From: Microbulbifer donghaiensis
GTDB lineage: Bacteria; Pseudomonadota; Gammaproteobacteria; Pseudomonadales; Cellvibrionaceae
NCBI RefSeq assembly: GCF_900129095.1
Contig: NZ_FQVA01000001.1
Span: 558,001 to 622,000 of the forward strand
DNA: 64,000 nt
Direction: 5' to 3'
Shown: positions 43,778-52,789 of the stretch, piece after piece
How positions within the stretch are numbered: position 1 is the first letter of the stretch
Layout: every line of letters begins with the position of its first letter
Notes under the pieces: model-generated
Database searches by the model: none
What the model was told of the DNA's origin: nothing
The model's input: the letters and a program-made list of their open reading frames with translations, nothing else
Made by a program: the position numbers and the translations under genes

Positions 43778-45664
43778 ATGTCTCATTCCCGTCCACCAGC
43801 AGGCAACCAATCCAGATTCTTTCCTCTCAGGACGCCGTCCGAATTGATTGCTGGACTGGCGACCACACTGCTGCTCGGGAGCGCCGCGACACAGGCAAAG
43901 GAATTCGAGTTCGGCGAAATCTCTGCCGATGTGCACGGCAGCGTGGCGCTGGGCGCACAATGGACTGCGGATGAGCCCAACCCGGATTTTATTTATCAGG
44001 GCAACGCCGATGCGATCGGCTACGGTTCCGCCGGTGCATTCAACCCAAATCTCGGCCGCACCCAGGACGACGGTCGCCTGAATTTCCGCGAGCGCGGCAT
44101 GCTCGGGTCCACCCCGGCGGTGCTCACCGGTGAAGTAAACCTCAAGTACCGCAACCTGGGCCTCGATATCCGCGGCCACGCCTGGTACGACTATATGCTC
44201 GAAAATCGGGAAGTGGATTTCGGCAGCGCCGCCAGCGGCTACGGTGCGGGTACGAGTCTGAACGACACGCGCCGCGAAGCGCTGCGCGATTACCAGCTCG
44301 ACATTTACAGCTACGGCGATTTCAAGGTCGGCGAACGGGACCTGCACCTGGGGCTCGGCGGCAAGGAATTGAACTGGGGCCAGGGACTGTTTTTCCAGAA
44401 CGGCATCAACGCGATCAATCCCTACGACCTGGCCGCGCTGCGCATGCCCGGCACGCCGTTGCGTCTTCCAGTGCCCATGGCATACAGCCGCCTCACCCTA
44501 ACCGACGGTCTCGCACTGGAATCCTTTTACCAGTTGGAATGGCGCCGTACCCTGTTGGACAGCTGCGGCACCGCCTTCTCCACCGTCGACTATATCGCCG
44601 ACGCCTGCGCCGGCACTCCCCGGCTGGCCTTTAACGACCTTGAGGCCTACGGTTCACAGCAGTTCGTTCATCGCAGTGCGGATCGGCAGGCGCGCGACGA
44701 CGGCCAGTTCGGCCTGGCTATCAAATACAAGGCCGCGAGCCTGAACACGGAGTTCGGGGCCTACGCGATGAACATTCACTCCCGCGAGCCGTTTATCAGC
44801 GTTATTGCAAATTCACACGATACCGCCGGCAGCGGCTGGCGCGACCCATTGGCAGATCCACAGAACCGGGCCAACAACAGCAGTTACTTTGTCGACTATC
44901 CGGAAGACATCCGTATCTACGGCCTCAGCTTCCGCTCCGATCTGTTCCAGGCAACAAAGCTGTTTGGCGAAATCAGCTACCGACCCAATCAGCCGGTACA
45001 GCTGGCCACCACCGACCTGGTTCCCGCTTTCGTCAACAATCCGGACGTCCTGGCGAGCCTTATCGGCCAGCCTCTGACATTGGGGCATGACGCTAAAAGC
45101 GCGGCACCCGGCTCCATTTACGAGGGATACGATCGCCGCGAAATTTCGCAGTTCTCTCTCGGTGCAATACAGCCGATCCCGAATGTACTCGGCGCCCAGG
45201 CGCTGGTGCTGGTTGGTGAAGTCGGCGTGAAGTTCATGCACGACCTGCCGAGTCTGGATGAGCGCCGCTACAACAAGGGTGATGTCTACGGCAGCGACGG
45301 CGCCCACGGCAGTGTCGCCGGCTGCGCACTGGGAGCACCGGTGGGGAAGTACAAGAAATACGCATGCACTGCCGATGGCTATACCAGCGATCTCGCCTGG
45401 GGCTACCGCCTGCGCGCACAGCTGCTCTACCCCGATGTCGTCAAGGGTCTGGATGTAAAACCCTATATGATGTTCGGCCATGACGTTAACGGTTGGTCGT
45501 GGGACAGCAATTTTGTCGAAGGCCGGCAACAGGGCCGGATCGGAATCGGTGCGGAATACAACAGCCGCTATACGCTGGATCTGCACTGGTCCGGCAGTGG
45601 CAACACCCCGTTCGCACCAACTGACCGCGACTATTTTGGTGTTACCCTTTCGGCAAAGTTCTAA
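43778..45664 (+). CDS. DUF1302 outer-membrane protein, copy 1
   Basis: 628 residues. A signal peptide ending ATQA (about residue 40) is followed by a beta-rich domain with alternating hydrophobic residues and a C-terminal aromatic-rich strand ending SAKF. Blocks such as GKELNWGQGLFFQNGINAINPYD and GEISYRPNQPVQLA are shared with the protein at 49515, clearly a paralogue. DUF1302 proteins are thought to be outer-membrane channels or receptors, often beside catabolic genes for hydrophobic compounds. The ribosome site is weak (CAGG). It is convergent with the first AraC gene, 114 bp apart, and follows the hydrolase cluster, so it may import that cluster's substrate. Confidence 0.88.
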   Translation: MSHSRPPAGNQSRFFPLRTPSELIAGLATTLLLGSAATQAKEFEFGEISADVHGSVALGAQWTADEPNPDFIYQGNADAIGYGSAGAFNPNLGRTQDDGRLNFRERGMLGSTPAVLTGEVNLKYRNLGLDIRGHAWYDYMLENREVDFGSAASGYGAGTSLNDTRREALRDYQLDIYSYGDFKVGERDLHLGLGGKELNWGQGLFFQNGINAINPYDLAALRMPGTPLRLPVPMAYSRLTLTDGLALESFYQLEWRRTLLDSCGTAFSTVDYIADACAGTPRLAFNDLEAYGSQQFVHRSADRQARDDGQFGLAIKYKAASLNTEFGAYAMNIHSREPFISVIANSHDTAGSGWRDPLADPQNRANNSSYFVDYPEDIRIYGLSFRSDLFQATKLFGEISYRPNQPVQLATTDLVPAFVNNPDVLASLIGQPLTLGHDAKSAAPGSIYEGYDRREISQFSLGAIQPIPNVLGAQALVLVGEVGVKFMHDLPSLDERRYNKGDVYGSDGAHGSVAGCALGAPVGKYKKYACTADGYTSDLAWGYRLRAQLLYPDVVKGLDVKPYMMFGHDVNGWSWDSNFVEGRQQGRIGIGAEYNSRYTLDLHWSGSGNTPFAPTDRDYFGVTLSAKF

Positions 45665-45778
45665 CACTCATATCCGGCAATCCATCGGTTCCGCATACGC
45701 CGTATAAAAACACACGGGACGCCAAATAGACCGGCATCTGGTCGCAAAGCACCGACACGATCGCTTTCTGCCGGGCTA

Positions 45779-46777
45779 TTAGCGTCTGTGCTGCGCTTTC
45801 CACAGCCGCGGCGACAGCCCCGTCCAACGCCTGAAATTGCGGCTGAAAATGGCAACATCGGCGTAACCAAGATTCAGGGCCAGGTCGGTAATACTCAGTT
45901 GTCCATGTTGCAGATGCCGCTGGGCGATTTCCATGCGCGTGCACTGCAGCAACTCGCGAAAACTGGAGCCCTCTTGCTGCAATCGCTTTTGCAGTACGCG
46001 CGCATGCAGGTTCAGTGCAGCGCCGACTCGTTCCACACTGCACTCACCGCTGGGTAACAGGTTGGCAATAATGTGCCGCACCTGCGCCTGCAGGTTTCCC
46101 GGATAAATAGACTCCAGTAATTTGATGCGTTGTTGAAAGTGCTCGCGCAGTAACTGCTCGTCGTGCTGCGGCTTCCTGTCGGCCCAGCTCAGGGGAAAAC
46201 TGACCCCGCCAAAATAGCTGTCGAAAACCAGACGACCGGAATATCGCTCCGATTGCGAAAATTTGCTCGCCGGCTTCGGCTGCGGCAGGTGAATCTTTAG
46301 TTGCGGACTCGCCGCATCGATCATCTGCGCCACCGTATTGAATGCCTGCCCGGCGCTCAGCTGCGTCAGCTGGGCGAGGCCACTGGCATTGGTGAAATCG
46401 AACCCCAGTTGCAGCTCCATCAGGTCGCCGTGCGGAACCTGATTTACGTGTACCCCGTAGGCGTGCAGGCGGATGTGCTGATCTGCATAGCGCAGTGCAT
46501 CCCCCAGGGTTTCCTGCTGGCGGATAGACAGGGCAATCTCACCGAGCGCCAGCAGACTCTGCCCTGCCGACAGCCGCAAGCCGAACATCGGCTCTTCACA
46601 GATAGCCGCCGTGATATCCAGCAGATCCGCCAGGCGCGTGTAGGACACATAGGTGTTGGGATCGCGCAGCTGCGCGCTGCTGAAACCGGCCTCCCGCAAT
46701 ATCTGCGCGGGATTGCGGCCGAGCTGGCCCACCAGTTGTTCGTAACCCTCGATGGCGCCGCTGCGAATCAGAAACAT
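45779..46777 (-). CDS. AraC-family regulator (arabinose-binding-domain type), copy 1
   Basis: 332 residues. The N-terminal two thirds match the PF12625-type ligand domain (IEGYEQLVGQLGRNPAQILREAG). The C-terminal domain has two helix-turn-helix units: SVERVGAALNLHARVLQKRLQQEG and ITDLALNLGYADVAIFSRNFRRWTGLSPRLW. It probably activates the divergent cupin operon in response to a hydrophobic ligand, and possibly the DUF1302 gene convergent to it. I chose ATG 46777 because GGAGGAG lies at good spacing; an ATG six codons upstream overlaps that site. The divergent gap contains two tandem direct repeats 21 bp apart that suit AraC binding. Confidence 0.9.
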   Translation of the reverse strand: MFLIRSGAIEGYEQLVGQLGRNPAQILREAGFSSAQLRDPNTYVSYTRLADLLDITAAICEEPMFGLRLSAGQSLLALGEIALSIRQQETLGDALRYADQHIRLHAYGVHVNQVPHGDLMELQLGFDFTNASGLAQLTQLSAGQAFNTVAQMIDAASPQLKIHLPQPKPASKFSQSERYSGRLVFDSYFGGVSFPLSWADRKPQHDEQLLREHFQQRIKLLESIYPGNLQAQVRHIIANLLPSGECSVERVGAALNLHARVLQKRLQQEGSSFRELLQCTRMEIAQRHLQHGQLSITDLALNLGYADVAIFSRNFRRWTGLSPRLWKAQHRR

Positions 46778-46811
46778 CTGCCCTCCTCCATTCACAAACT
46801 CTTGCGCCCTA

Positions 46812-46850
46812 TTCGCAAAAGATCAACTTTTGTTCGCAAATAGTCAAGTT
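46812..46850. promoter_or_regulatory. Tandem direct repeats, likely AraC-type binding sites
   Basis: TTCGCAAAAGATCAACTT (46812-46829) and TTCGCAAATAGTCAAGTT (46833-46850) match at 14 of 18 positions and start 21 bp apart, two DNA turns. They lie between the AraC gene and the cupin operon. Binding is inferred. Confidence 0.5.
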
Positions 46851-46938
46851 GTTATTCCGCGCCATTTCATAGACTGCGAACAGCCCAATCGAGGGCTCCA
46901 AACAATAAGAAACCGAAACCAAAACCGGAGAAGATGCG

Positions 46939-47472
46939 ATGAGTGAAGTGAAGACCCCTGTCCTCGAAATGCTGGCCGCCATGCAAAGCGGCGGCGTAGT
47001 GTCCCGCGACGACGCCCGTGAGGCCATCCTGCTTCAGGAAAGCGATCTGCCCTGGGTCAGCCTGCCCGACGGCTCACTGCTGCAGGTGCTGCATGTGGAC
47101 CTGAACCAAAACCTGTGGATCATTCGTAACCGCTTCAAGCCCGGTTTCGGTGTCGACACCCACTACCACACCGGTCCCGTGTTTGCGGTGACTACTGCCG
47201 GTGAATGGTTCTACAAGGAATATCCCGCCAAGATCAACAAGGCCGGCTCTTACCTGTTCGAACCGGCGCACTCCGTACACACCCTGACCGTCGCCGACGA
47301 TACCGAGGAAGATGCAGAAGTCTGGTTCGCGGTCTTCGGCAGTAACGTCAACATCGACGACGACGGCAACGTCACCAGCGTGCTCGACGCCAAGACGGTG
47401 ATGAATGTCTACCGCGCCCTGTGCGCCGCCGAAGGCAAGACCTGCGAAAACATGATCGTCCTTGGCGAATAA
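46939..47472 (+). CDS. Cupin protein related to 2,4'-dihydroxyacetophenone dioxygenase
   Basis: 177 residues, one cupin domain. HYHTGP (75-80) supplies two histidines and FEPAHSVHTL (108-116) a further His. The order HTGPVFAVTTAGEWFYKEYP followed by GSYLFEPAHSVHTL matches the 2,4'-dihydroxyacetophenone dioxygenase family, non-haem iron enzymes that split a C-C bond next to a ketone. First gene of an operon divergent from AraC copy 1; CGGAGAAG precedes the ATG. The sugar-epimerase-like gene follows after 12 bp. Together with the monooxygenase at 52790 it points to ketone cleavage. The real substrate is unknown. Confidence 0.82.
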   Translation: MSEVKTPVLEMLAAMQSGGVVSRDDAREAILLQESDLPWVSLPDGSLLQVLHVDLNQNLWIIRNRFKPGFGVDTHYHTGPVFAVTTAGEWFYKEYPAKINKAGSYLFEPAHSVHTLTVADDTEEDAEVWFAVFGSNVNIDDDGNVTSVLDAKTVMNVYRALCAAEGKTCENMIVLGE

Positions 47473-47484
47473 GCGGAGTCAGTG

Positions 47485-48507
47485 ATGAGCCGTTTGACTT
47501 CCGCCTTCGTCACCGGTGCCGGCGGCTTTATCGGCCGCCACCTGGTGCGCCAGCTACTGGCCGAAGAGGTCTCCGTCGTCGCCCTGATGATGCCCGGCGA
47601 GCCGGTCCCTGCCGAGTGGGGCGACCGCGTCCGCACGGTGATCGGCGACGTGCGCCAACTCACCGCGCTCGTCGACGAAATAGGGCCGATGGATACGATT
47701 TTCCATCTCGCCGCCGTAGTCGGCGACTGGGGCGCAAAGCAGACCCATGTCGACATAACCGTGCACGGTACCGAGCAGGCCATCGAGCTGGCGCTGCGCT
47801 GGAATGCGCACTTTGTGGTGACCACCAGCATCTGCGCCTATGCCAGCGCCCTCGCCCGCGGATCCCTCGACGAAGACAGCCCGCTCGGCAAAGTATCGTC
47901 GCCGTACGAGTACTGCAAGCAGGAACAGGAGCGCGTCACCCGCGAGGGCGTTGAACGCGACGGTCTCAAGGCGACCATCATTCGCCCCGCCAATGTGTTC
48001 GGCGTCGGCAGCGGTCCCTGGGTCAACCTGATGGCAGACATGCTGCGCCAACAGAAGCCCTGCCTGCTCGGCAGTGGCGAGTGGGACGCGGGGCTGGTGC
48101 ACGTGAGGAACCTGGTGGCGATGCTGATCGCCGCCGCGCGTTCGGACTGCACCAGTGCCGATATTTTTGTCGCCGCGGATGGCTACGGGGTGACCTGGAA
48201 GAAATACCTGAGCCGACTCGCACAGCTGCTCGGAGCGCCGCAGCCGACTTCGGTACCCAACTGGCTGGCGCGCAGCCTGGCACCGGTTCTCGAATGGCTC
48301 GGGCATCTGCTACAGCAGGAAGAAAGGCCGCTGATTACCCGACAGTCTTTCCGCCTGATGGGCGGGCCCAATGAGTTCTCGACACTGAAAGCGAAACGAC
48401 TACTGGGTTACACACCTGCCGTCAGCTTTGAACAGGCGATGCAGGAACTGTCCGAGCACTTCGGCAGTGCACAACCGTCGAGTAGCGCTCCGGCCGCGAC
48501 CTCCTGA
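47485..48507 (+). CDS. NAD-dependent epimerase/dehydratase (extended SDR)
   Basis: 340 residues. The Rossmann motif GAGGFIG (11-17), HLAAVVGDWG (74-83) and the active site YEYCK (Tyr141, Lys145) define an extended SDR, near 3-beta-hydroxysteroid dehydrogenase/epimerase proteins. It could oxidise a hydroxyl group of a ring compound or act on a sugar nucleotide. The operon context with a cupin, SDR and DUF1302 favours a small-molecule dehydrogenase. The ATG at 47485 is chosen with GCGGAG upstream; an adjacent GTG is the alternative. It is followed by a strong hairpin, then the SDR gene 105 bp on. Confidence 0.87.
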   Translation: MSRLTSAFVTGAGGFIGRHLVRQLLAEEVSVVALMMPGEPVPAEWGDRVRTVIGDVRQLTALVDEIGPMDTIFHLAAVVGDWGAKQTHVDITVHGTEQAIELALRWNAHFVVTTSICAYASALARGSLDEDSPLGKVSSPYEYCKQEQERVTREGVERDGLKATIIRPANVFGVGSGPWVNLMADMLRQQKPCLLGSGEWDAGLVHVRNLVAMLIAAARSDCTSADIFVAADGYGVTWKKYLSRLAQLLGAPQPTSVPNWLARSLAPVLEWLGHLLQQEERPLITRQSFRLMGGPNEFSTLKAKRLLGYTPAVSFEQAMQELSEHFGSAQPSSSAPAATS

Positions 48508-48524
48508 GGCCACTACACAGGGCC

Positions 48525-48553
48525 GACCACCGGCAGCAAAGCTGCCGGTGGTC
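48525..48553. terminator. Perfect 13-bp hairpin inside the cupin operon
   Basis: GACCACCGGCAGC (48525-48537) pairs perfectly with GCTGCCGGTGGTC (48541-48553) around AAA. A T-run (ATTTTT) follows only after about ten bases. It may attenuate or stabilise transcripts between the epimerase and SDR genes. Confidence 0.6.
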
Positions 48554-48612
48554 CCGACTCCAATTTTTACTCCCCAAAATAACAACGACCACCAGAACCA
48601 GGAGAACTCACT

Positions 48613-49449
48613 ATGGGCAACTGGAAAGACGGGACTCCGAAAACGGCATTTATCTCCGGCGGCGGCAGTGGTATCGGCCTGCATCTCACCCGCGAGATGT
48701 TGAAGCAAGGTACCAGTGTGGCCATCTTCGATCTGAACGTCGAAGACAGCCTGTTAAGCGAATTGCGCCAGCTCGGCGCAGGTAAAGCCCAGGTCGAGCG
48801 CTATATCGTGAATATTGCCGAGCCCGAGTCCGTGGACGCAGCGATGGACGAAGCGGCGGCGGAGCTGGGCAAGCCGGACTTTGCTATTAACTGCGCGGGT
48901 ATCCTGCGCACGGCGGTATTTACGGAACTGTCCTACGAAATGTTTGAGCAGTCCATCCGCGTAAACCTGATCGGCAGTCGCAACTTCGCCGCCGGCGTGC
49001 TGAGGCATATGCCGCGCGGTGGCCACCTGGCCCTGATCGCTTCACTGGCAGGTATTTGTGGCAGCTACACCCACGGCGCCTATGCGGCCTCCAAGTTCGG
49101 TGTCGTCGGCCTGGCCGAAGTCCTGCGCACCGAACTCAAGCCGCGCGGTATTGCCGTTTCGGTGGTCTGCCCCGGTGAGATCCAGACGCCGATGCTCGAT
49201 GCCGAGCGCGAGACCGGTAGCGCCGTTACCGAAGCCGTCAACGAATTTGCCGGCGTCATGTCCGTCGACGATGCCGTGCGCGGCATTATGCAGGGACTGC
49301 AGAAACGCGCCTTCATGATCACCCCGGGCTTCCGGGCGCGCCTGACCCGTGCGATGGCGAGAAAAACCAGCGCCCTCTTCCGCTGGGTTGTCGACGGCAA
49401 AGTGGCGGCGGCGCTGAAAGCGGAGCAGCGGGCATCCGCAGCGCGCTGA
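48613..49449 (+). CDS. Short-chain dehydrogenase/reductase
   Basis: 278 residues with GGGSGIG (16-22), NCAG (93-96), Ser144, Tyr157 and Lys161 (YAASK). A complete classical SDR, NAD(P)-dependent. It resembles the SDR at 20533, notably in the VCPGEIQTPM region, so one probably arose from the other. CAGGAGAA lies eight bases before the ATG. The DUF1302 copy 2 gene follows after 65 bp, so they are likely co-transcribed. In this operon it probably oxidises an alcohol to the ketone that later enzymes attack. The substrate is not shown by the sequence. Confidence 0.9.
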   Translation: MGNWKDGTPKTAFISGGGSGIGLHLTREMLKQGTSVAIFDLNVEDSLLSELRQLGAGKAQVERYIVNIAEPESVDAAMDEAAAELGKPDFAINCAGILRTAVFTELSYEMFEQSIRVNLIGSRNFAAGVLRHMPRGGHLALIASLAGICGSYTHGAYAASKFGVVGLAEVLRTELKPRGIAVSVVCPGEIQTPMLDAERETGSAVTEAVNEFAGVMSVDDAVRGIMQGLQKRAFMITPGFRARLTRAMARKTSALFRWVVDGKVAAALKAEQRASAAR

Positions 49450-49514
49450 GTATCGCAAGGCAAACAACACACGGTCACAGCAAGACAATAAAAATAATTC
49501 TGAGAGAGAAGCAC

Positions 49515-51383
49515 ATGAACCTCAACACCCTGTCCGAGCCGCAGACGAAGAGACTGAGCGCGGCCATTCACGCACTGCTACCGGCACTCGCGTGTGCCAG
49601 CTTTACTGCCCAGGCAAAGGACTTCCAGCTCGGCGAAATCTCCGCAAGCGTGAACGGCGACCTGCGCGCCGGCGCCCAGTGGCTGGCCGAGGATCCGAAT
49701 CCCGACTTTATTCACCAGGCCAACGCCGACCTGATCGGTTACGGCTCGGCCGGCGAGTTCAACCCCAACCTGGGGCGCGATCTCGATGACGGCCGCCTCA
49801 ACTTTCGCGAGCGCGGCGACCTGGTCTCCACGCCCATGGTCCTCACCGGCACAGCAGAGCTGAAGCGCGGTAATCTCGGCCTCAATCTGCGCGGCCGGGT
49901 CTGGTATGACTACACCCTGCGCAACAAGGATATGGATTTCGGCAGTGCCGCCAACGGTTACGCCGCCGGCGAACCACTGGGTGACAGCCACGCCGATCAG
50001 TTGCGGGACTTTCGCTTCGAGGCCTATGCCTATGGCAACTTCAGGCCGGGTGAACGCGACCTGCACCTGGGGCTGGGAGACAAAGTGGTGGAATGGGGAG
50101 AAGGCCTTTTCTTCCAGAACGGCATCAACGCCATCAGTCCCTACGACGTTACCGCCCTGCGCCTGCCGGGAGCCGACCTGCGCCTGTCCGTGCCGATGGC
50201 CTACGCCAAATTCGATCTCAACGAGTCGATCTCGATGGAGGCTTTCTACCAGCTGCAGTGGCGCAAGACAGTACTGGACGGTTGCGGTACCGCCTTTTCC
50301 GCCTTCGACTATATCGCGGACAGTTGCGTCGGTGCCTTTCCGCAGGGACCGAACGATGCCCTGGCCAGTAGCGCCGGTCTCCATATCGCCCGCGGCCCGG
50401 ACCGGGGAGCCCGCGACGACGGCCAGCTGGGCCTGGCAGTCAAAGTCACATCCGCCAGCCTCAACACCGAATTCGGCGCCTATGCACTGAACATCCATTC
50501 CCGCGAGCCGAATGCGAGCCTGCGTGTCAGTACCCACAGCACACCGGGCACCGGCTGGCGCAATCCGCTGGAAGATCCGCAGAACCGGGAGAACAACGGC
50601 TATTACTTCGCGGATTACGCCGAAGACATCCGCATCTATGGCCTGAGTTTTCACTCCAACCTGTTCCAGGCCACCCAGTTGTTCGGCGAGATCAGCTATC
50701 GTCCCAACCAGCCGGTACAGCTGGCAACCGGGGACCTGATACCAGCCTTCAGCAGCAGCCCGGAGTATCTGGCGAGCCTGATCGGCGAACAGCTCACGCT
50801 GGGCGAGGACGCCATCAACGCGGAACCCGGTTCCATTTACCAGGGTTACGACCGCCGTGAAATCTCCCAATTGTCCCTCGGTGCCATCCAGCCGATCCCG
50901 GCCGTACTGGGCTCGCGCGCCCTGGTATTGATCGCCGAGCTGGGCGCCAAGTACGTGCATGACCTGCCGGCACTCAGTGAGCGCCGTTACGCAAAGATCG
51001 ATGCCTATGGCAGCGACCTCGCCCACAACAGTATCGGCGGCTGTCTGGTTGGCGTACCGGTGGCAGAGTACAAACAGTACGCCTGCTCAGCGGACGGCTA
51101 TACCACCGACCTCTCCTGGGGTTACCGCCTGCGGGCGGAGCTACTCTACCCGCACCTGGTGGATGGCCTGACGGTAAAACCCTACCTGATGGTCGGGCAG
51201 GACGTGCAGGGCTGGTCCTACGACCGCAATTTCATCGAGGGCCGCCAGTCCGGTACGCTCGGTATTAACGCCGAGTACGGCAAGCGCTATAGCGCTGACC
51301 TCTTCTGGTCCGGCAGCGGTAACACGCCGATTGGCCAGACCGACCGCGACTACCTCGGTGTCAGCCTGTCGGCGAAATTCTGA
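49515..51383 (+). CDS. DUF1302 outer-membrane protein, copy 2
   Basis: 622 residues, a close paralogue of the protein at 43778: nearly every block aligns (NPDFIHQANADLIGYGSAGEF, GEISYRPNQPVQLA, GYDRREISQLSLGAIQPIPAVLG, final SAKF). A signal peptide ends near residue 35 (CASFTAQA). Conserved Cys pairs (VLDGCGTAF...ADSC and GGCLVG...YACSADG) also occur in copy 1 and may form disulfides. Likely an outer-membrane channel for a hydrophobic substrate. Last gene of the cupin operon; a strong hairpin follows. The ATG has GAGAGAGAAG upstream. Confidence 0.88.
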   Translation: MNLNTLSEPQTKRLSAAIHALLPALACASFTAQAKDFQLGEISASVNGDLRAGAQWLAEDPNPDFIHQANADLIGYGSAGEFNPNLGRDLDDGRLNFRERGDLVSTPMVLTGTAELKRGNLGLNLRGRVWYDYTLRNKDMDFGSAANGYAAGEPLGDSHADQLRDFRFEAYAYGNFRPGERDLHLGLGDKVVEWGEGLFFQNGINAISPYDVTALRLPGADLRLSVPMAYAKFDLNESISMEAFYQLQWRKTVLDGCGTAFSAFDYIADSCVGAFPQGPNDALASSAGLHIARGPDRGARDDGQLGLAVKVTSASLNTEFGAYALNIHSREPNASLRVSTHSTPGTGWRNPLEDPQNRENNGYYFADYAEDIRIYGLSFHSNLFQATQLFGEISYRPNQPVQLATGDLIPAFSSSPEYLASLIGEQLTLGEDAINAEPGSIYQGYDRREISQLSLGAIQPIPAVLGSRALVLIAELGAKYVHDLPALSERRYAKIDAYGSDLAHNSIGGCLVGVPVAEYKQYACSADGYTTDLSWGYRLRAELLYPHLVDGLTVKPYLMVGQDVQGWSYDRNFIEGRQSGTLGINAEYGKRYSADLFWSGSGNTPIGQTDRDYLGVSLSAKF

Positions 51384-51392
51384 TACCGCAGT

Positions 51393-51419
51393 CGGTACTG
51401 CCCTTGCCGGGCAGTACCG
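51393..51419 (+). terminator. Terminator-like hairpin after DUF1302 copy 2
   Basis: CGGTACTGCCC (51393-51403) pairs perfectly with GGGCAGTACCG (51409-51419) around TTGCC. The following T-run is weak. Confidence 0.65.
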
Positions 51420-51583
51420 GCACTTTGCCACGATGCATGGCGAGCGAACTATCGTCTTTCCGCAATTCTGTTCAGTAGACTCGTGCCTCCTCCCCCCGAA
51501 ATGGCGTCACTGCCACAATCAGATCTCCCTGTCACCATCTGCTTAACAGCCCGCCGGACCCCTTGTCCTATCCTTATCGAATC

Positions 51584-52594
51584 ATGAATACATTGATTCG
51601 CTCCACAGCCCTGATGGGATATATCGAACTGGTACAGGAACTGGGTGGCGACCCCGAGGCACTGCTGCAGCGATTTTTGATCGACCCGGAAAAGGTGCGT
51701 ACACACGAGGGAGTGATCTCTCACGGGGCCATGATAAACCTGCTCGAGGAAACGGCCAGGGACCTGGACCGCCCTGATTTTGGCCTGCAGCTCTCGCACA
51801 AACAGGACCTGATGGTCCTGGGACCACTGGCAGTCATTGCACTGAATGCACCGACTGTCGGTCGCGCACTCGAGCAGATCATCCGCTATATGCATTACTA
51901 CGCACCCGGCGTATTGATGGAACTGCACTGGGATGTAGAGCCGGGAATCTCGCGGATGTCCTTCGATCAGGCCACCAAGATCAAAAAGATCGGGCAAATC
52001 ATGGATCTCACCCTTGGTGTCGCGGACAACTCATTGAAAATGCTCTACGACAAAACATTCCGGGCGGAGAGAGTGATGATCAGGGGGGATTCACCAGTCA
52101 GTATCCGCGAGTATTTTGTCCGCTTCGACGCGCCAGTATGTAAACAACAGCAGTATTACGCTTTGATGTTAAAAACCGTGGTGCTCGAAAAACCGATCAA
52201 TCAATCGGATCCCAATATTCACGATATGCTCGAATCCTTTGTACAGAATGCCCTGCGCGACCAGCCGTTGACCATCCCTGCACAAGTAGAGCACCTGATT
52301 GCCGAATTGCTGCCGACCAACTGCTGCAACCTGAAGACTATCGCATCGCAACTGGGATTCCAGCCGCGCACTCTGCAACGTCACCTGGGATCGGCATCGC
52401 TATCTTTTGATGAACTCCTTGACCGCGCCCGTAGAGAGAAAACACTGCAGTACCTGGCGGAAAAAGATATGCCGATTGCGCAGGTCGCCTGCCTAGTCGG
52501 CTATGCGGATTCCACCACCTTCAGCCGCGCCTGCAAACGCTGGTTCGGCGTGCCACCGATTAAGCGGCGGCAGCAACTGTTAAGCAAGCTGTAG
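51584..52594 (+). CDS. AraC-family regulator (arabinose-binding-domain type), copy 2
   Basis: 336 residues. The N-terminal domain (ALMGYIELVQELGGDPEALLQRF) is the same type as in AraC copy 1. The C-terminal helix-turn-helix pair includes NLKTIASQLGFQPRTLQRHLG and IAQVACLVGYADSTTFSRACKRWFGVPP. The two regulators are clearly diverged. It stands alone after the cupin operon and 195 bp before the monooxygenase, which it may control. ATG 51584 is preferred to a TTG seven codons upstream, though neither has a strong ribosome site. The ligand is unknown. Confidence 0.88.
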   Translation: MNTLIRSTALMGYIELVQELGGDPEALLQRFLIDPEKVRTHEGVISHGAMINLLEETARDLDRPDFGLQLSHKQDLMVLGPLAVIALNAPTVGRALEQIIRYMHYYAPGVLMELHWDVEPGISRMSFDQATKIKKIGQIMDLTLGVADNSLKMLYDKTFRAERVMIRGDSPVSIREYFVRFDAPVCKQQQYYALMLKTVVLEKPINQSDPNIHDMLESFVQNALRDQPLTIPAQVEHLIAELLPTNCCNLKTIASQLGFQPRTLQRHLGSASLSFDELLDRARREKTLQYLAEKDMPIAQVACLVGYADSTTFSRACKRWFGVPPIKRRQQLLSKL

Positions 52595-52789
52595 GTGCGA
52601 TCATCAATATCTCCTCTCGGCCTGAACCCTTCAAGATTCCAGGTGTCACGCGCTGACGGGCCATACGGTCGACCTCTATTCGCCGGAAAAAGGTGACCAA
52701 GCAGTACTCACCGACCTTCGCCCTTCACAAACACCGTAAAACTGGCGACACTGCGCGAACAAAAATAAAGTTGAATCAGCGAGCTCTCC

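Noticed and set aside
49578..51026. Open frame of 482 codons antisense to DUF1302 copy 2
   Set aside because: Low-complexity shadow; the sense strand aligns throughout with a paralogue.
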